Part shown: piece by piece, positions 1-6,708 of the stretch
Numbering within the stretch: position 1 is the stretch's first letter
Layout: each line of letters opens with the position of its first letter
Source of the DNA: Prosthecobacter sp.
Lineage (GTDB): Bacteria > Verrucomicrobiota > Verrucomicrobiia > Verrucomicrobiales > Verrucomicrobiaceae
NCBI GenBank assembly: GCA_025869455.1
Contig: JAOZVT010000573.1
Location: 1 to 9,756, forward strand
Direction of reading: 5' to 3'
Length of the DNA stretch: 9,756 nucleotides
Translations under genes and position numbers: made by a program
The notes under the pieces: generated by a model
Database searches by the model: none
What the model was told of the DNA's origin: nothing
What the model saw: only the letters and a program-made list of their open reading frames with translations

Positions 1-791
1 GGCCAATGCCGAAAGCTGGGCTGCGCCGTGGTCCTTTGGCAAATCGTTTTGTCCCCTTAGGTGGCAAGGAAGAGGTGGGGGCCTATTACGCAGCCATCAC
101 CGCGATAGATGATCAGGTGGGGAGATTGCTGAAGGTGCTGAAGGAGACTGGGGCTGATGAGAACACGATCATTCTTTTCACCTCTGATCATGGTGACATG
201 CTGGGTAGTCATGGGCTGCGGAGAAAACGTAAACCTTATGATGAATCTGCCCGTGTGCCGGGCATCATTCGCTGGCCTTCCCACGTGCCAGCTGGGCGTG
301 TGGTGGATACTTTATTCAGTCATGTGGACATGGCTCCAACGCTGCTTTCCTTGTTAGGCATGGAAGTTCCCAAGGTGATGCAGGGAGCTGACCTTTCGGG
401 CGTGGCTCTGGGAAAAATGACAGAGGGGCCGGAGGCGGTGCTGATGCAGATTTTTGTGCCGTATCAGCCTGATCAGATTGTTAAACCCTGGCGTGGACTG
501 GTGACTGCCAGTCATACGTATGCGCGGTATGAGGATGAGCCTTGGCTGTTGTTTGATGATGTCAAAGATCCTCATCAGATGACCAATTTAGCCACCGATC
601 CTGCATCCGCCGAGTTGCGCGAAAAGCTGGATGCTCAGTTAGCTGCCCTGATGAAAAAGAATGGGGATGCGTGGAGCTTTAATTCAAATGACCTCGTGGA
701 GGAAGGCGGGCGTCTCTATCGTTATGAGACCTTCTACACGCTGGAAGACTATCGTGTCTGGGCCAAAGCCAATCCTGATAAAGCCAAGTGA
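1..791 (+). CDS. S1-family sulfatase, C-terminal part (5' end outside window)
   Basis: This is the C-terminal ~260 residues of a sulfatase that removes sulfate esters (or N-sulfates), presumably in the periplasm. The frame is already open at base 3, before the first Met at base 6, so the gene enters from the left; the catalytic Cys/Ser pentapeptide and any signal peptide are outside the window. Visible family marks, numbered from the Met at base 6: the helix before the metal site (AITAIDDQVGRLLKVL), the metal-binding SDHG (D61, H62; bases 186-191), the downstream HG..RKRKPYDES segment with a likely sulfate-contacting Lys (K76), and the RVPGIIRWP strand. The later DPHQMTNLATDP segment is the usual C-terminal signature of iduronate-2-sulfatase/choline-sulfatase/heparan-sulfatase-type members. 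The stop TGA (789-791) lies inside the start region of the next gene, which suggests translational coupling. The family is certain; the substrate is unknown. Confidence 0.95.
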   Translation, partial: PMPKAGLRRGPLANRFVPLGGKEEVGAYYAAITAIDDQVGRLLKVLKETGADENTIILFTSDHGDMLGSHGLRRKRKPYDESARVPGIIRWPSHVPAGRVVDTLFSHVDMAPTLLSLLGMEVPKVMQGADLSGVALGKMTEGPEAVLMQIFVPYQPDQIVKPWRGLVTASHTYARYEDEPWLLFDDVKDPHQMTNLATDPASAELREKLDAQLAALMKKNGDAWSFNSNDLVEEGGRLYRYETFYTLEDYRVWAKANPDKAK

Positions 792-793
792 AT

Positions 794-2305
794 ATGCGTC
801 TTCTTTCCCTGCTTTTTTCTTGCTGTCTTCTATTGCAGTCCACGTTTGCGGCTCCGACTCGGCCTAACATTCTTTGGTTTGTGGTGGATGATATGTCTGC
901 CAATTTTTCCTGTTATGGGGAGACGACGATCCAGACGCCGCAGGTGGATCGTTTGGCGAGTGAGGGTACTAAGTTTACGCGTGCTTACATCACGGCACCT
1001 GTTTGTTCGGCCTGTCGCTCTGCTTTGATCACAGGCATGTATCAGACGACGATTGGCGCGCACAATCATCGCAGTGGACGTGGCGAATTGAAGATTTATT
1101 TACCTGAGGAGGTGAAGCCTGTGCCCATGCTTTTTCAGAAAGCAGGCTACTACACCTGCATCGGCAGCGGCTTGCCAGATCTTGATTTTCGAGGTCTGCC
1201 CTTTGCTGCGCCCAAAGGTAAAAAAGGTGGCAAGAACCTCAAAGGTCGGTTGGGCAAAACGGATTACAATTTTGAGTGGGATGCAGCCATGTATGATAGC
1301 CACGACTGGTCGGGACGTAGCAAAGATCAGCCGTTCTTCATGCAGGTACAACTTCATGGCGGCAAGCTGCGGGCAGACACGCTGGAGGCAAATCGTGCCC
1401 TGGCTGCGCGTGCCAAGGCTGAGTTAGGCAGTGCGACGGATCTGGAGAAGGTGACCTTGCCTCCTTACTATCCGCGTGATCCGGTGTTGTTAGAAGATTG
1501 GGCAGCTTACCTGGATTCTGTGAGACTTACGGATCTACATGTGGGTCGGGTGATGGAACGCCTGAAGAATGAGGGACTGTTGGAAAATACGCTGATTATT
1601 TTCATGACCGATCACGGGATCAGTCATGCTCGTGGGAAACAGTTTCTGTATGATGAAGGGGCGCACATTCCTTTCATTGTGCGCGGCCCTGGCATCACGG
1701 CAGGGGCGGTGCGTGAGGATCTAATCATGCAGATCGATATGGCGGCTCTGTCTTTGGCGGCGGCTGGCATTCCCATTCCATCGGTGATGCAGGGGAGGGA
1801 TATTTTGGCCAAAGATTACCAGCCTAGAGACGCGATCTTTGCAGCTCGGGATCGTTGTGATGAAACGGTGGAACGCATCCGCAGTGTGCGCACGGATCAT
1901 TATCTCTACATTCGGAATTTTTATCCTGAACGTCCGCATTTACAGCCGAATGTTTATAAGGATAACAAGGCCATTGTGAAGGCTCTGCGAGCAGATCATG
2001 AGGCTGGTACGCTGAGTTCCGTGTCGGAAGATCTGCTGTTCAGTCCGAAGCGTGCGCCTGAAGAGCTTTACGATTATCAAAGGGATCCCTGGCAGTTGAC
2101 CAATCTGGCCGCGAATCCAGATTACCGGGAGGCACTGGAAAGTCACCGTGCCCAGTTGGATCACTGGATGGTGGAGACTCAAGATAAGGGGCCTGAATCT
2201 GAAGCCATGTACGATAGCGACATGGCGGAGTATTTGAAAAAAGGGAACCCTGAGATCGCCAAAAATATCGCCCTGATGAAACAGTGGGCAAAGGAAGGGA
2301 AGTGA
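794..2305 (+). CDS. Periplasmic S1 sulfatase, heparan-N-sulfatase-like (CSACR motif)
   Basis: 503-residue sulfatase. From the ATG at 794 it starts with a signal peptide (MRLLSLLFSCCLLLQSTFA, then APTRPN). A GTG at 788 in the same frame overlaps the previous stop (GTGA) and would add only two residues. The core is intact: metal-binding D32-D33 (VVDDM), catalytic pentapeptide C71-S-A-C-R75 (bases 1004-1018), GKTDYNF (154-160) at the place of the usual GK-x-H motif, a possible active-site His in QLHGGK (H188), metal ligands D273-H274 in TDHG, and K282 in HARGKQF. The YQTTIGAHNHRS stretch and KTDYNF resemble the S1_8 (SGSH-like) group from memory. Odd points: Ala instead of Pro at the third motif position, an extra Cys at the fourth, and a Lys/Gly-rich insertion (about residues 124-153) before GKTDYNF. 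The C-terminus keeps DPWQLTNLA and a GPESEAMYDSDM segment. Substrate not determinable. Confidence 0.93.
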   Translation: MRLLSLLFSCCLLLQSTFAAPTRPNILWFVVDDMSANFSCYGETTIQTPQVDRLASEGTKFTRAYITAPVCSACRSALITGMYQTTIGAHNHRSGRGELKIYLPEEVKPVPMLFQKAGYYTCIGSGLPDLDFRGLPFAAPKGKKGGKNLKGRLGKTDYNFEWDAAMYDSHDWSGRSKDQPFFMQVQLHGGKLRADTLEANRALAARAKAELGSATDLEKVTLPPYYPRDPVLLEDWAAYLDSVRLTDLHVGRVMERLKNEGLLENTLIIFMTDHGISHARGKQFLYDEGAHIPFIVRGPGITAGAVREDLIMQIDMAALSLAAAGIPIPSVMQGRDILAKDYQPRDAIFAARDRCDETVERIRSVRTDHYLYIRNFYPERPHLQPNVYKDNKAIVKALRADHEAGTLSSVSEDLLFSPKRAPEELYDYQRDPWQLTNLAANPDYREALESHRAQLDHWMVETQDKGPESEAMYDSDMAEYLKKGNPEIAKNIALMKQWAKEGK

Positions 2306-2307
2306 AC

Positions 2308-2314
2308 GAGGTGG
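2308..2314 (+). promoter_or_regulatory. Possible Shine-Dalgarno site upstream of the third sulfatase
   Basis: GAGGTGG lies three bases after the stop of the preceding gene and matches the anti-SD complement well. It sits 10 bases before an in-frame TTG at 2325, but 28 bases before the ATG at 2343. If functional it favours the TTG start, which adds six residues (MNRLIV) to the signal peptide. It is the only SD-like site I see upstream of any start in the window, so it may be chance. Confidence 0.3.
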
Positions 2315-2342
2315 GTGCTAATATTTGAATAGACTTATTGTT

Positions 2343-3767
2343 ATGCGTTTGCTTTTTTTGATGCTTCTTAGCTGTCTCTGCGTTCCTGTTTTGCGGGCGG
2401 AAAAGGCACCCAATCTGCTGCTCATCATTGCGGATGACTGCACTTACCGGGATATGGAGGTGTATGGTGGGCAGGCGAAGACGCCTCATTTGAACCGACT
2501 GGCCAGTGAGGGCATGAAGTTCACGCATTGCTACCAAGCTGCGCCAATGTGCTCGCCCACACGTCACTGCCTCTATACGGGTCTTTATCCGGTAAAGTCG
2601 GGGGCCTATCCGAATCACACGATGGCGTATGATTGGGTGAAAAGCATCGCCCATTACTTACAACCTGTGGGTTACACAACGCATCTCTCAGGTAAGACCC
2701 ACATCAATCCGAAATCGGTTTTCCCCTTTGAGTATTCAGCGCGAGCGGATGATGATAATCCTGATCCGGCGGTCTTTGACCAGGTGCTGAAGGAGACTGC
2801 GAAGACGGACAAGCCGTTTCTATTTATCGCCGCTTCGCATGAGCCGCATGAGCCCTGGACCAAAGGGGATGCGAGTGTGTATCCGCCGGCTTCGTTGAAG
2901 TTGCCTCCAGTGTTGGTGGATGCCCCTGATACACGCGCTGGCTTTTCTAAATACTTGGCTGAAATCACCTATTTTGATTCCCAAGTGGGCGAGCTTTTAG
3001 CGCTCTTGGATCAGCATTCCATGCGGGAAAATACGCTGGTCATTGTGCTCAGCGAGCAGGGGAATTCCTTCCCTTTTGCCAAGTGGACCTGCTATGATGC
3101 TGGTCTGCAAAGTGGCTGCATTGTGCGCTGGCCGGGGCGGGTCAAGTCGGCGGTGGAATCAGCGGCCTTGATTGAGTATGTGGACATTGTACCGACCTTT
3201 TTAGATGCGGCGGGATTGGCTGCTCCTGAGATTCTTGATGGGCGTTCTTTTCTGCCTGTGTTGAAGGGGGAGCGGATGACGCACAAGAGTTATGTCTATG
3301 GGCTGCAAACCACGCGAGGCATCAACAATGGATCGGATCATTTTGGCATCCGCAGTGTGAGAAACGAACGCTATCGTTACATCCTCAACCTAACGCCTAA
3401 CGAGACGTTCGAAAATGCGGCCACTCGTGATCCTATTTTTAAAACCTGGGAAAACATGGCGAAGGCGGGTGACGAGAAGGCCAAGACACTCGTGCATGAC
3501 TATCAGCATCGTGTGGCAGAGGAGTTGTATGATTGCGATAAAGATCCCTGGAATCGCAGCAATCTGATTGATGATGAGAATCTAGCGAGTGTGCGCGATG
3601 AGCTTCGTGGGAAGCTGGATGCCTGGATGAAACAGCAGGGTGATGAAGGTCAGGCCACTGAGATGAAAGCACTGGAAAGCATGCCCAGAGCCGCGAAGAA
3701 GGCGGCGGGTGGCAAAGGTAAAAAGAAGAAAAAGACGGCGGCAAAAGCCAAGACCCCTGAGGTGTGA
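2343..3767 (+). CDS. Periplasmic S1 sulfatase with Glu-Gln metal-site variant and polylysine tail
   Basis: 474 residues from the ATG at 2343; an in-frame TTG at 2325 is an alternative start with a better-placed ribosome site. Signal peptide MRLLFLMLLSCLCVPVLRA followed by EKAPN. Sulfatase marks in order: D31-D32 (IADDC), catalytic C70-S-P-T-R74, SGKTH (K118, H120), SHEPHEPW (H166/H169), then S-E238-Q239-G where nearly all relatives have S-D-N-G or S-D-H-G (bases 3051-3059), followed by FAKWTCYDAG (K247) and CIVRWPG. The rest of the active site is intact and the Glu could still bind the metal, so I read it as a divergent but active subfamily rather than a dead enzyme. The C-terminus has DPWNRSNL and ends in a tail of about 30 residues rich in Lys and Ala (GKGKKKKK core). 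The stop overlaps an in-frame GTG of the next gene. Substrate unknown; an iduronate/heparan-sulfatase-like group is possible. Confidence 0.93.
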   Translation: MRLLFLMLLSCLCVPVLRAEKAPNLLLIIADDCTYRDMEVYGGQAKTPHLNRLASEGMKFTHCYQAAPMCSPTRHCLYTGLYPVKSGAYPNHTMAYDWVKSIAHYLQPVGYTTHLSGKTHINPKSVFPFEYSARADDDNPDPAVFDQVLKETAKTDKPFLFIAASHEPHEPWTKGDASVYPPASLKLPPVLVDAPDTRAGFSKYLAEITYFDSQVGELLALLDQHSMRENTLVIVLSEQGNSFPFAKWTCYDAGLQSGCIVRWPGRVKSAVESAALIEYVDIVPTFLDAAGLAAPEILDGRSFLPVLKGERMTHKSYVYGLQTTRGINNGSDHFGIRSVRNERYRYILNLTPNETFENAATRDPIFKTWENMAKAGDEKAKTLVHDYQHRVAEELYDCDKDPWNRSNLIDDENLASVRDELRGKLDAWMKQQGDEGQATEMKALESMPRAAKKAAGGKGKKKKKTAAKAKTPEV

Positions 3768-3799
3768 ATGTGCCTGTCGCTAACTCGTTTACTGAATCT

Positions 3800-5170
3800 A
3801 TGAAAATCGTCAGCTTACTCCTTTTGCTATCTTTGGGACTTCTGAATGCAGCGGAAGTATCCAAGCCGAATGTCATTTACATTTTGGCTGACGACCTGGG
3901 TTATGGTGATCTGGGGAGTTATGGTCAAAAGCTGATTCATACACCCAGACTCGATGAATTGGCCAAACAAGGCATGCGCTTCACTCAGCACTATGCGGGG
4001 GCACCTTCCTGCCATCCGTCGCGTTGTGCTTTGTTCACGGGCAAACATACGGGGCATGGGCGCATCCGCGAGAACTGCAAGCTGCCGCTGCTGCCGGAAG
4101 ACTTTACTTTATCCCAAATGTTCAAGCAGTCAGGCTATGCGACTGGAGCTGTGGGGAAGTGGGCGCTAGGGCTAGAAGACAGCACGGGAGCACCGTGGAA
4201 GAAAGGCGTGGATGAGTTCCTGGGTTATCTGGATCAAACCCATGCCCACACCTATTATCCTGACCATTTATGGAGGAATGATCAAAGGCAGGAAATTCCT
4301 GAGAACGCCAATGGCAAGCGGGCAGTGTATTCTCATGATTTGTTTGCCCAAGAAGCTCTGAACTTCATCCGCAAACACAAGGATGAGCCGTTCTTCTTTT
4401 ATGGAGCTTTCACGATTCCTCATGCCGAGGTCACGGTGCCTGAGGACTCTTTGGAGGAGTATCGGGGACTGTGGCCCGAGCCGAAAGCCTTTCCAGGTAG
4501 CAAGACTTATTGTCCACAGGATCAGCCTCGGGCTGTGCGTGCGGCGATGATCACGCGGATGGATCGTGATATTGGTCGCATGCTTGATCTGCTGGATGAA
4601 TTGAAGATTGCTGATCAGACGCTGGTCATTTTTACCAGCGACAATGGCCCTATCACAGCGGGGGGCCAAGATCCTGATTTCTTTGATAGCAACGGTCCCT
4701 TGAGAGGGCTGAAGTTCTCGCTTTATGAAGGTGGGATTCGTGAGCCATTCATCGCACGTTGGCCTGGGAAGATCCAAGCTGGTACGACCAGTGATCACAT
4801 CTCGGACTTCACAGACATGTTCCCAACCTTTGCCAAGCTCATTGGCGCGTCGGTGCCTGCGGGATTGGACGGGGTATCCATGTTACCGACTTTGTTTGGA
4901 CAGGTAGCGGATCAAGAGAAACGCGATCATTTTTACTGGGAGGCAGCACCTCAGCAGGCACTGCGGAGAGGGGACTGGAAAGTCTATCGGGCGGCTCCTA
5001 GCAAGCCGATCCAGCTTTACCATCTCTCTGAAGACATTGGCGAAACAACGGACCTCGCTGCCAAGCATCCTGAAATGGTTGCCGAATTGGAAAAACTGAT
5101 GGCTGCCTCACGCACAGAATCACCGGACTTTCCGCTGGTGAAGAAAGGTAAAAAGAAGAAGGAGGAGTAA
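3800..5170 (+). CDS. Periplasmic arylsulfatase-type S1 sulfatase
   Basis: 456 residues from the ATG at 3800, chosen because it gives a clean signal peptide (MKIVSLLLLLSLGLLNA). A GTG at 3764 overlapping the previous stop would add twelve polar residues in front of it. Core motifs: D31-D32 in LADDLGYGDLGSYG, catalytic C71-H-P-S-R75, the TGKHTGHGRIREN stretch typical of one arylsulfatase branch, GKWALG (K120; Ala122 where arylsulfatase A has His), FLGYLDQTHAHTYYP..LWRN, IPH (H208), metal ligands D281-N282 in TSDNG, and GLKFSLYEGGIREPF (K305). The GYLDQ.HAH.YYP..LW signature marks a group common in Planctomycetota, Verrucomicrobiota and Bacteroidota and usually annotated only as arylsulfatase. 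The last 11 residues are a Lys/Glu-rich tail whose DNA repeats that of the upstream gene. Probably co-transcribed with the three genes before it; the 137-base gap after it may end the unit. Confidence 0.94.
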   Translation: MKIVSLLLLLSLGLLNAAEVSKPNVIYILADDLGYGDLGSYGQKLIHTPRLDELAKQGMRFTQHYAGAPSCHPSRCALFTGKHTGHGRIRENCKLPLLPEDFTLSQMFKQSGYATGAVGKWALGLEDSTGAPWKKGVDEFLGYLDQTHAHTYYPDHLWRNDQRQEIPENANGKRAVYSHDLFAQEALNFIRKHKDEPFFFYGAFTIPHAEVTVPEDSLEEYRGLWPEPKAFPGSKTYCPQDQPRAVRAAMITRMDRDIGRMLDLLDELKIADQTLVIFTSDNGPITAGGQDPDFFDSNGPLRGLKFSLYEGGIREPFIARWPGKIQAGTTSDHISDFTDMFPTFAKLIGASVPAGLDGVSMLPTLFGQVADQEKRDHFYWEAAPQQALRRGDWKVYRAAPSKPIQLYHLSEDIGETTDLAAKHPEMVAELEKLMAASRTESPDFPLVKKGKKKKEE

Positions 5171-5201
5171 GGCTTGCCGTGAATGCTCGGGGTGTCTGAC
5201 C

Positions 5202-5225
5202 GTTGCTAGCAATATCGCTAGTGAT
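5202..5225 (+). repeat. Weak inverted repeat between fourth and fifth sulfatase genes
   Basis: GTTGCTAGC (5202-5210) pairs with GCTAGTGAT (5217-5225) around a 6-base loop, giving nine pairs of which three are G-U. No T-run follows, so it does not look like a standard intrinsic terminator. It lies 31 bases after the stop of the upstream gene, in the largest gap of the window (5171-5307), where a transcription boundary would be expected. Confidence 0.3.
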
Positions 5226-5233
5226 ACAGGCGT

Positions 5234-5239
5234 TATGAT
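5234..5239 (+). promoter_or_regulatory. Weak candidate -10 element upstream of the fifth sulfatase
   Basis: TATGAT matches the sigma-70 -10 consensus at five of six positions and lies in the 137-base gap before the gene starting at 5308. There is no recognisable TTGACA-like -35 at 16-18 bases upstream, so support is thin. The reason to note it is its position: this is the only gap in the window long enough for an ordinary promoter plus leader. Confidence 0.15.
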
Positions 5240-5307
5240 TCCCTGCGCTGCCTGATTCCTTTCTGATGCGGCTAGGCTTGGCGCTTGCCTAACTTGATTT
5301 CAATCTT

Positions 5308-6699
5308 ATGACTATGATACGAACCCTCATCAAAGGCGGCGCTTGCTTTGCGCTGACACTTGTTTTGTTAGGCGCAATGCGGGTGGATTCATCTGCTGCA
5401 AAACCGAATGTGATCATCATCTTTGCCGATGATCTGGGATACGGGGATCTGGGCTGTTATGGGTCTCCCATCATTCGCACGCCGAATCTGGATCGCATGG
5501 CGGCGGAGGGGATACGATTTACGGATTTCTATTCAGCCTCGGAGGTTTGTTCACCCAGTCGGGCGGCTTTGTTGACGGGACGTTATCCCATCCGCAGCGG
5601 CATGTGTGGGAATCGGCGGGTGTTGTTTCCAAATTCCGAAGGGGGCCTGCCTGCCGCTGAAATCACGCTGGCGGAAGCTCTGAAGGAAAAGGGGTATGCC
5701 ACGGCTCATGTGGGCAAGTGGCATCTGGGGATTCATGAAGGCTCGCGGCCTTTGGATCAGGGGTTCGATCACAGTTTTGGTCTGCCTTACTCCAATGACA
5801 TGGATGGGCGCGCTGGATTGCCTAAAGGCTCTTCAGGCTCGGCCACGCCACCGGAAGATGGCTGGAATGTTCCGTTGCTGCGCGATGGAGAGATCATTGA
5901 ACAACCTGCGGTTCAGACCACTTTGACTCGGCGCTACACGGAGGAAGCTGTGAAATTTATCCAGGAGAAAAAAGAGGGGCCATTTTTTCTTTATTTCGCA
6001 CATACCTTTCCGCATGTGCCGTTGTTTGCTTCACCAGCGTTTAAGGATAAAAGTCGCGCTGGGATCTTTGGTGATGCAGTCGAGGAACTGGACTGGAGCG
6101 TGGGGCAGGTGCTGGATTCTTTGAGGAAAGAAGGCATCGCCGAAAACACTTTAGTCTTCTTCACCAGTGACAACGGACCTTGGCTGATCATGGGCAATCA
6201 GGGCGGTAGTGCAGGGCCGCTGAAGGATGGAAAAGGCAGCACCTGGGAAGGTGGCATGCGAGTGCCCGGAATCGCCTGGATGCCTGGGCGTATCAAGCCG
6301 GCGGTGACGACGATGATGACCAATGCCATGGATATCTATCCGACGGCGCTAGCTCTGTCGGGTGCTGAGAAGCCTGCGGGCGTGAAACTGGATGGTGAGG
6401 ATTTGGCTCCGCTGTTGTTTGAGGCGAAGACGCTTCCTGAACGTCCATTCTTTTATTATCGCGGGGATCAGCTTTTTGCCTGCCGTTTAGGCGAGTGGAA
6501 GATGCACTTCAAAACGCAGACGGGCTATGGCCAACCGAAGCCGGAATCTCACACCCCACCGCTGCTGTTTCATCTGGGCCGAGACCCGTCAGAAAAGCGC
6601 GATGTCGCAGCGGATCATCCCGAGGTGATTGCTCGACTTCAGGCCGCTGTGGATGCTCATGTGGCAGGTGTGGTTCCAGGGAAACCTCAGTTCGAATAG
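5308..6699 (+). CDS. Arylsulfatase A-like periplasmic sulfatase
   Basis: 463 residues. Starts at ATG 5308 (a second ATG two codons later is equally possible), followed by a hydrophobic signal segment (ACFALTLVLLGAM) and likely cleavage before AAKPN. It carries the full arylsulfatase A-like active site: D41-D42 in FADDLGYGDLGCYG, C81-S-P-S-R85, K137 and H139 in VGKWHLG, H236 in FPHVPL, D288-N289 in TSDNG, and K309 in GKGSTWEGGMRVP. Similarity to the animal ARSA layout extends beyond the catalytic core: GLPAAEITLAEAL, FGLPYSNDMDG, and a C-terminal KMHFKTQ.....PPLLFHLGRDPSE segment. The family normally hydrolyses sulfate esters on sugars (ARSA: 3-O-sulfogalactosyl lipid); the actual substrate here is not known. 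A 137-base gap precedes it, and the next gene starts 9 bases after its stop, so 5 and 6 are probably co-transcribed. Confidence 0.95.
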   Translation: MTMIRTLIKGGACFALTLVLLGAMRVDSSAAKPNVIIIFADDLGYGDLGCYGSPIIRTPNLDRMAAEGIRFTDFYSASEVCSPSRAALLTGRYPIRSGMCGNRRVLFPNSEGGLPAAEITLAEALKEKGYATAHVGKWHLGIHEGSRPLDQGFDHSFGLPYSNDMDGRAGLPKGSSGSATPPEDGWNVPLLRDGEIIEQPAVQTTLTRRYTEEAVKFIQEKKEGPFFLYFAHTFPHVPLFASPAFKDKSRAGIFGDAVEELDWSVGQVLDSLRKEGIAENTLVFFTSDNGPWLIMGNQGGSAGPLKDGKGSTWEGGMRVPGIAWMPGRIKPAVTTMMTNAMDIYPTALALSGAEKPAGVKLDGEDLAPLLFEAKTLPERPFFYYRGDQLFACRLGEWKMHFKTQTGYGQPKPESHTPPLLFHLGRDPSEKRDVAADHPEVIARLQAAVDAHVAGVVPGKPQFE

Positions 6700-6708
6700 A
6701 GTCATCTC

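Noticed and set aside
2040..2654. Long open frame on the - strand (about 204 codons) across the second/third gene junction
   Set aside because: It lies opposite two clear sulfatase genes, has no recognisable motif, and its composition is what the reverse complement of these coding regions would give.
133..2799. Identical 18-base sequence (AGGTGCTGAAGGAGACTG) at 133-150 and 2782-2799 in the first and third sulfatases
   Set aside because: Both encode VLKET in the same frame but at non-equivalent places in the fold. With shared codon use and amphipathic helices in both, chance is a sufficient explanation, and there are no flanking repeat features.
4268..4798. Open frame on the - strand (176 codons) inside the fourth sulfatase
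   Set aside because: Fully antisense to conserved catalytic motifs of the sulfatase; no family resemblance or start context.
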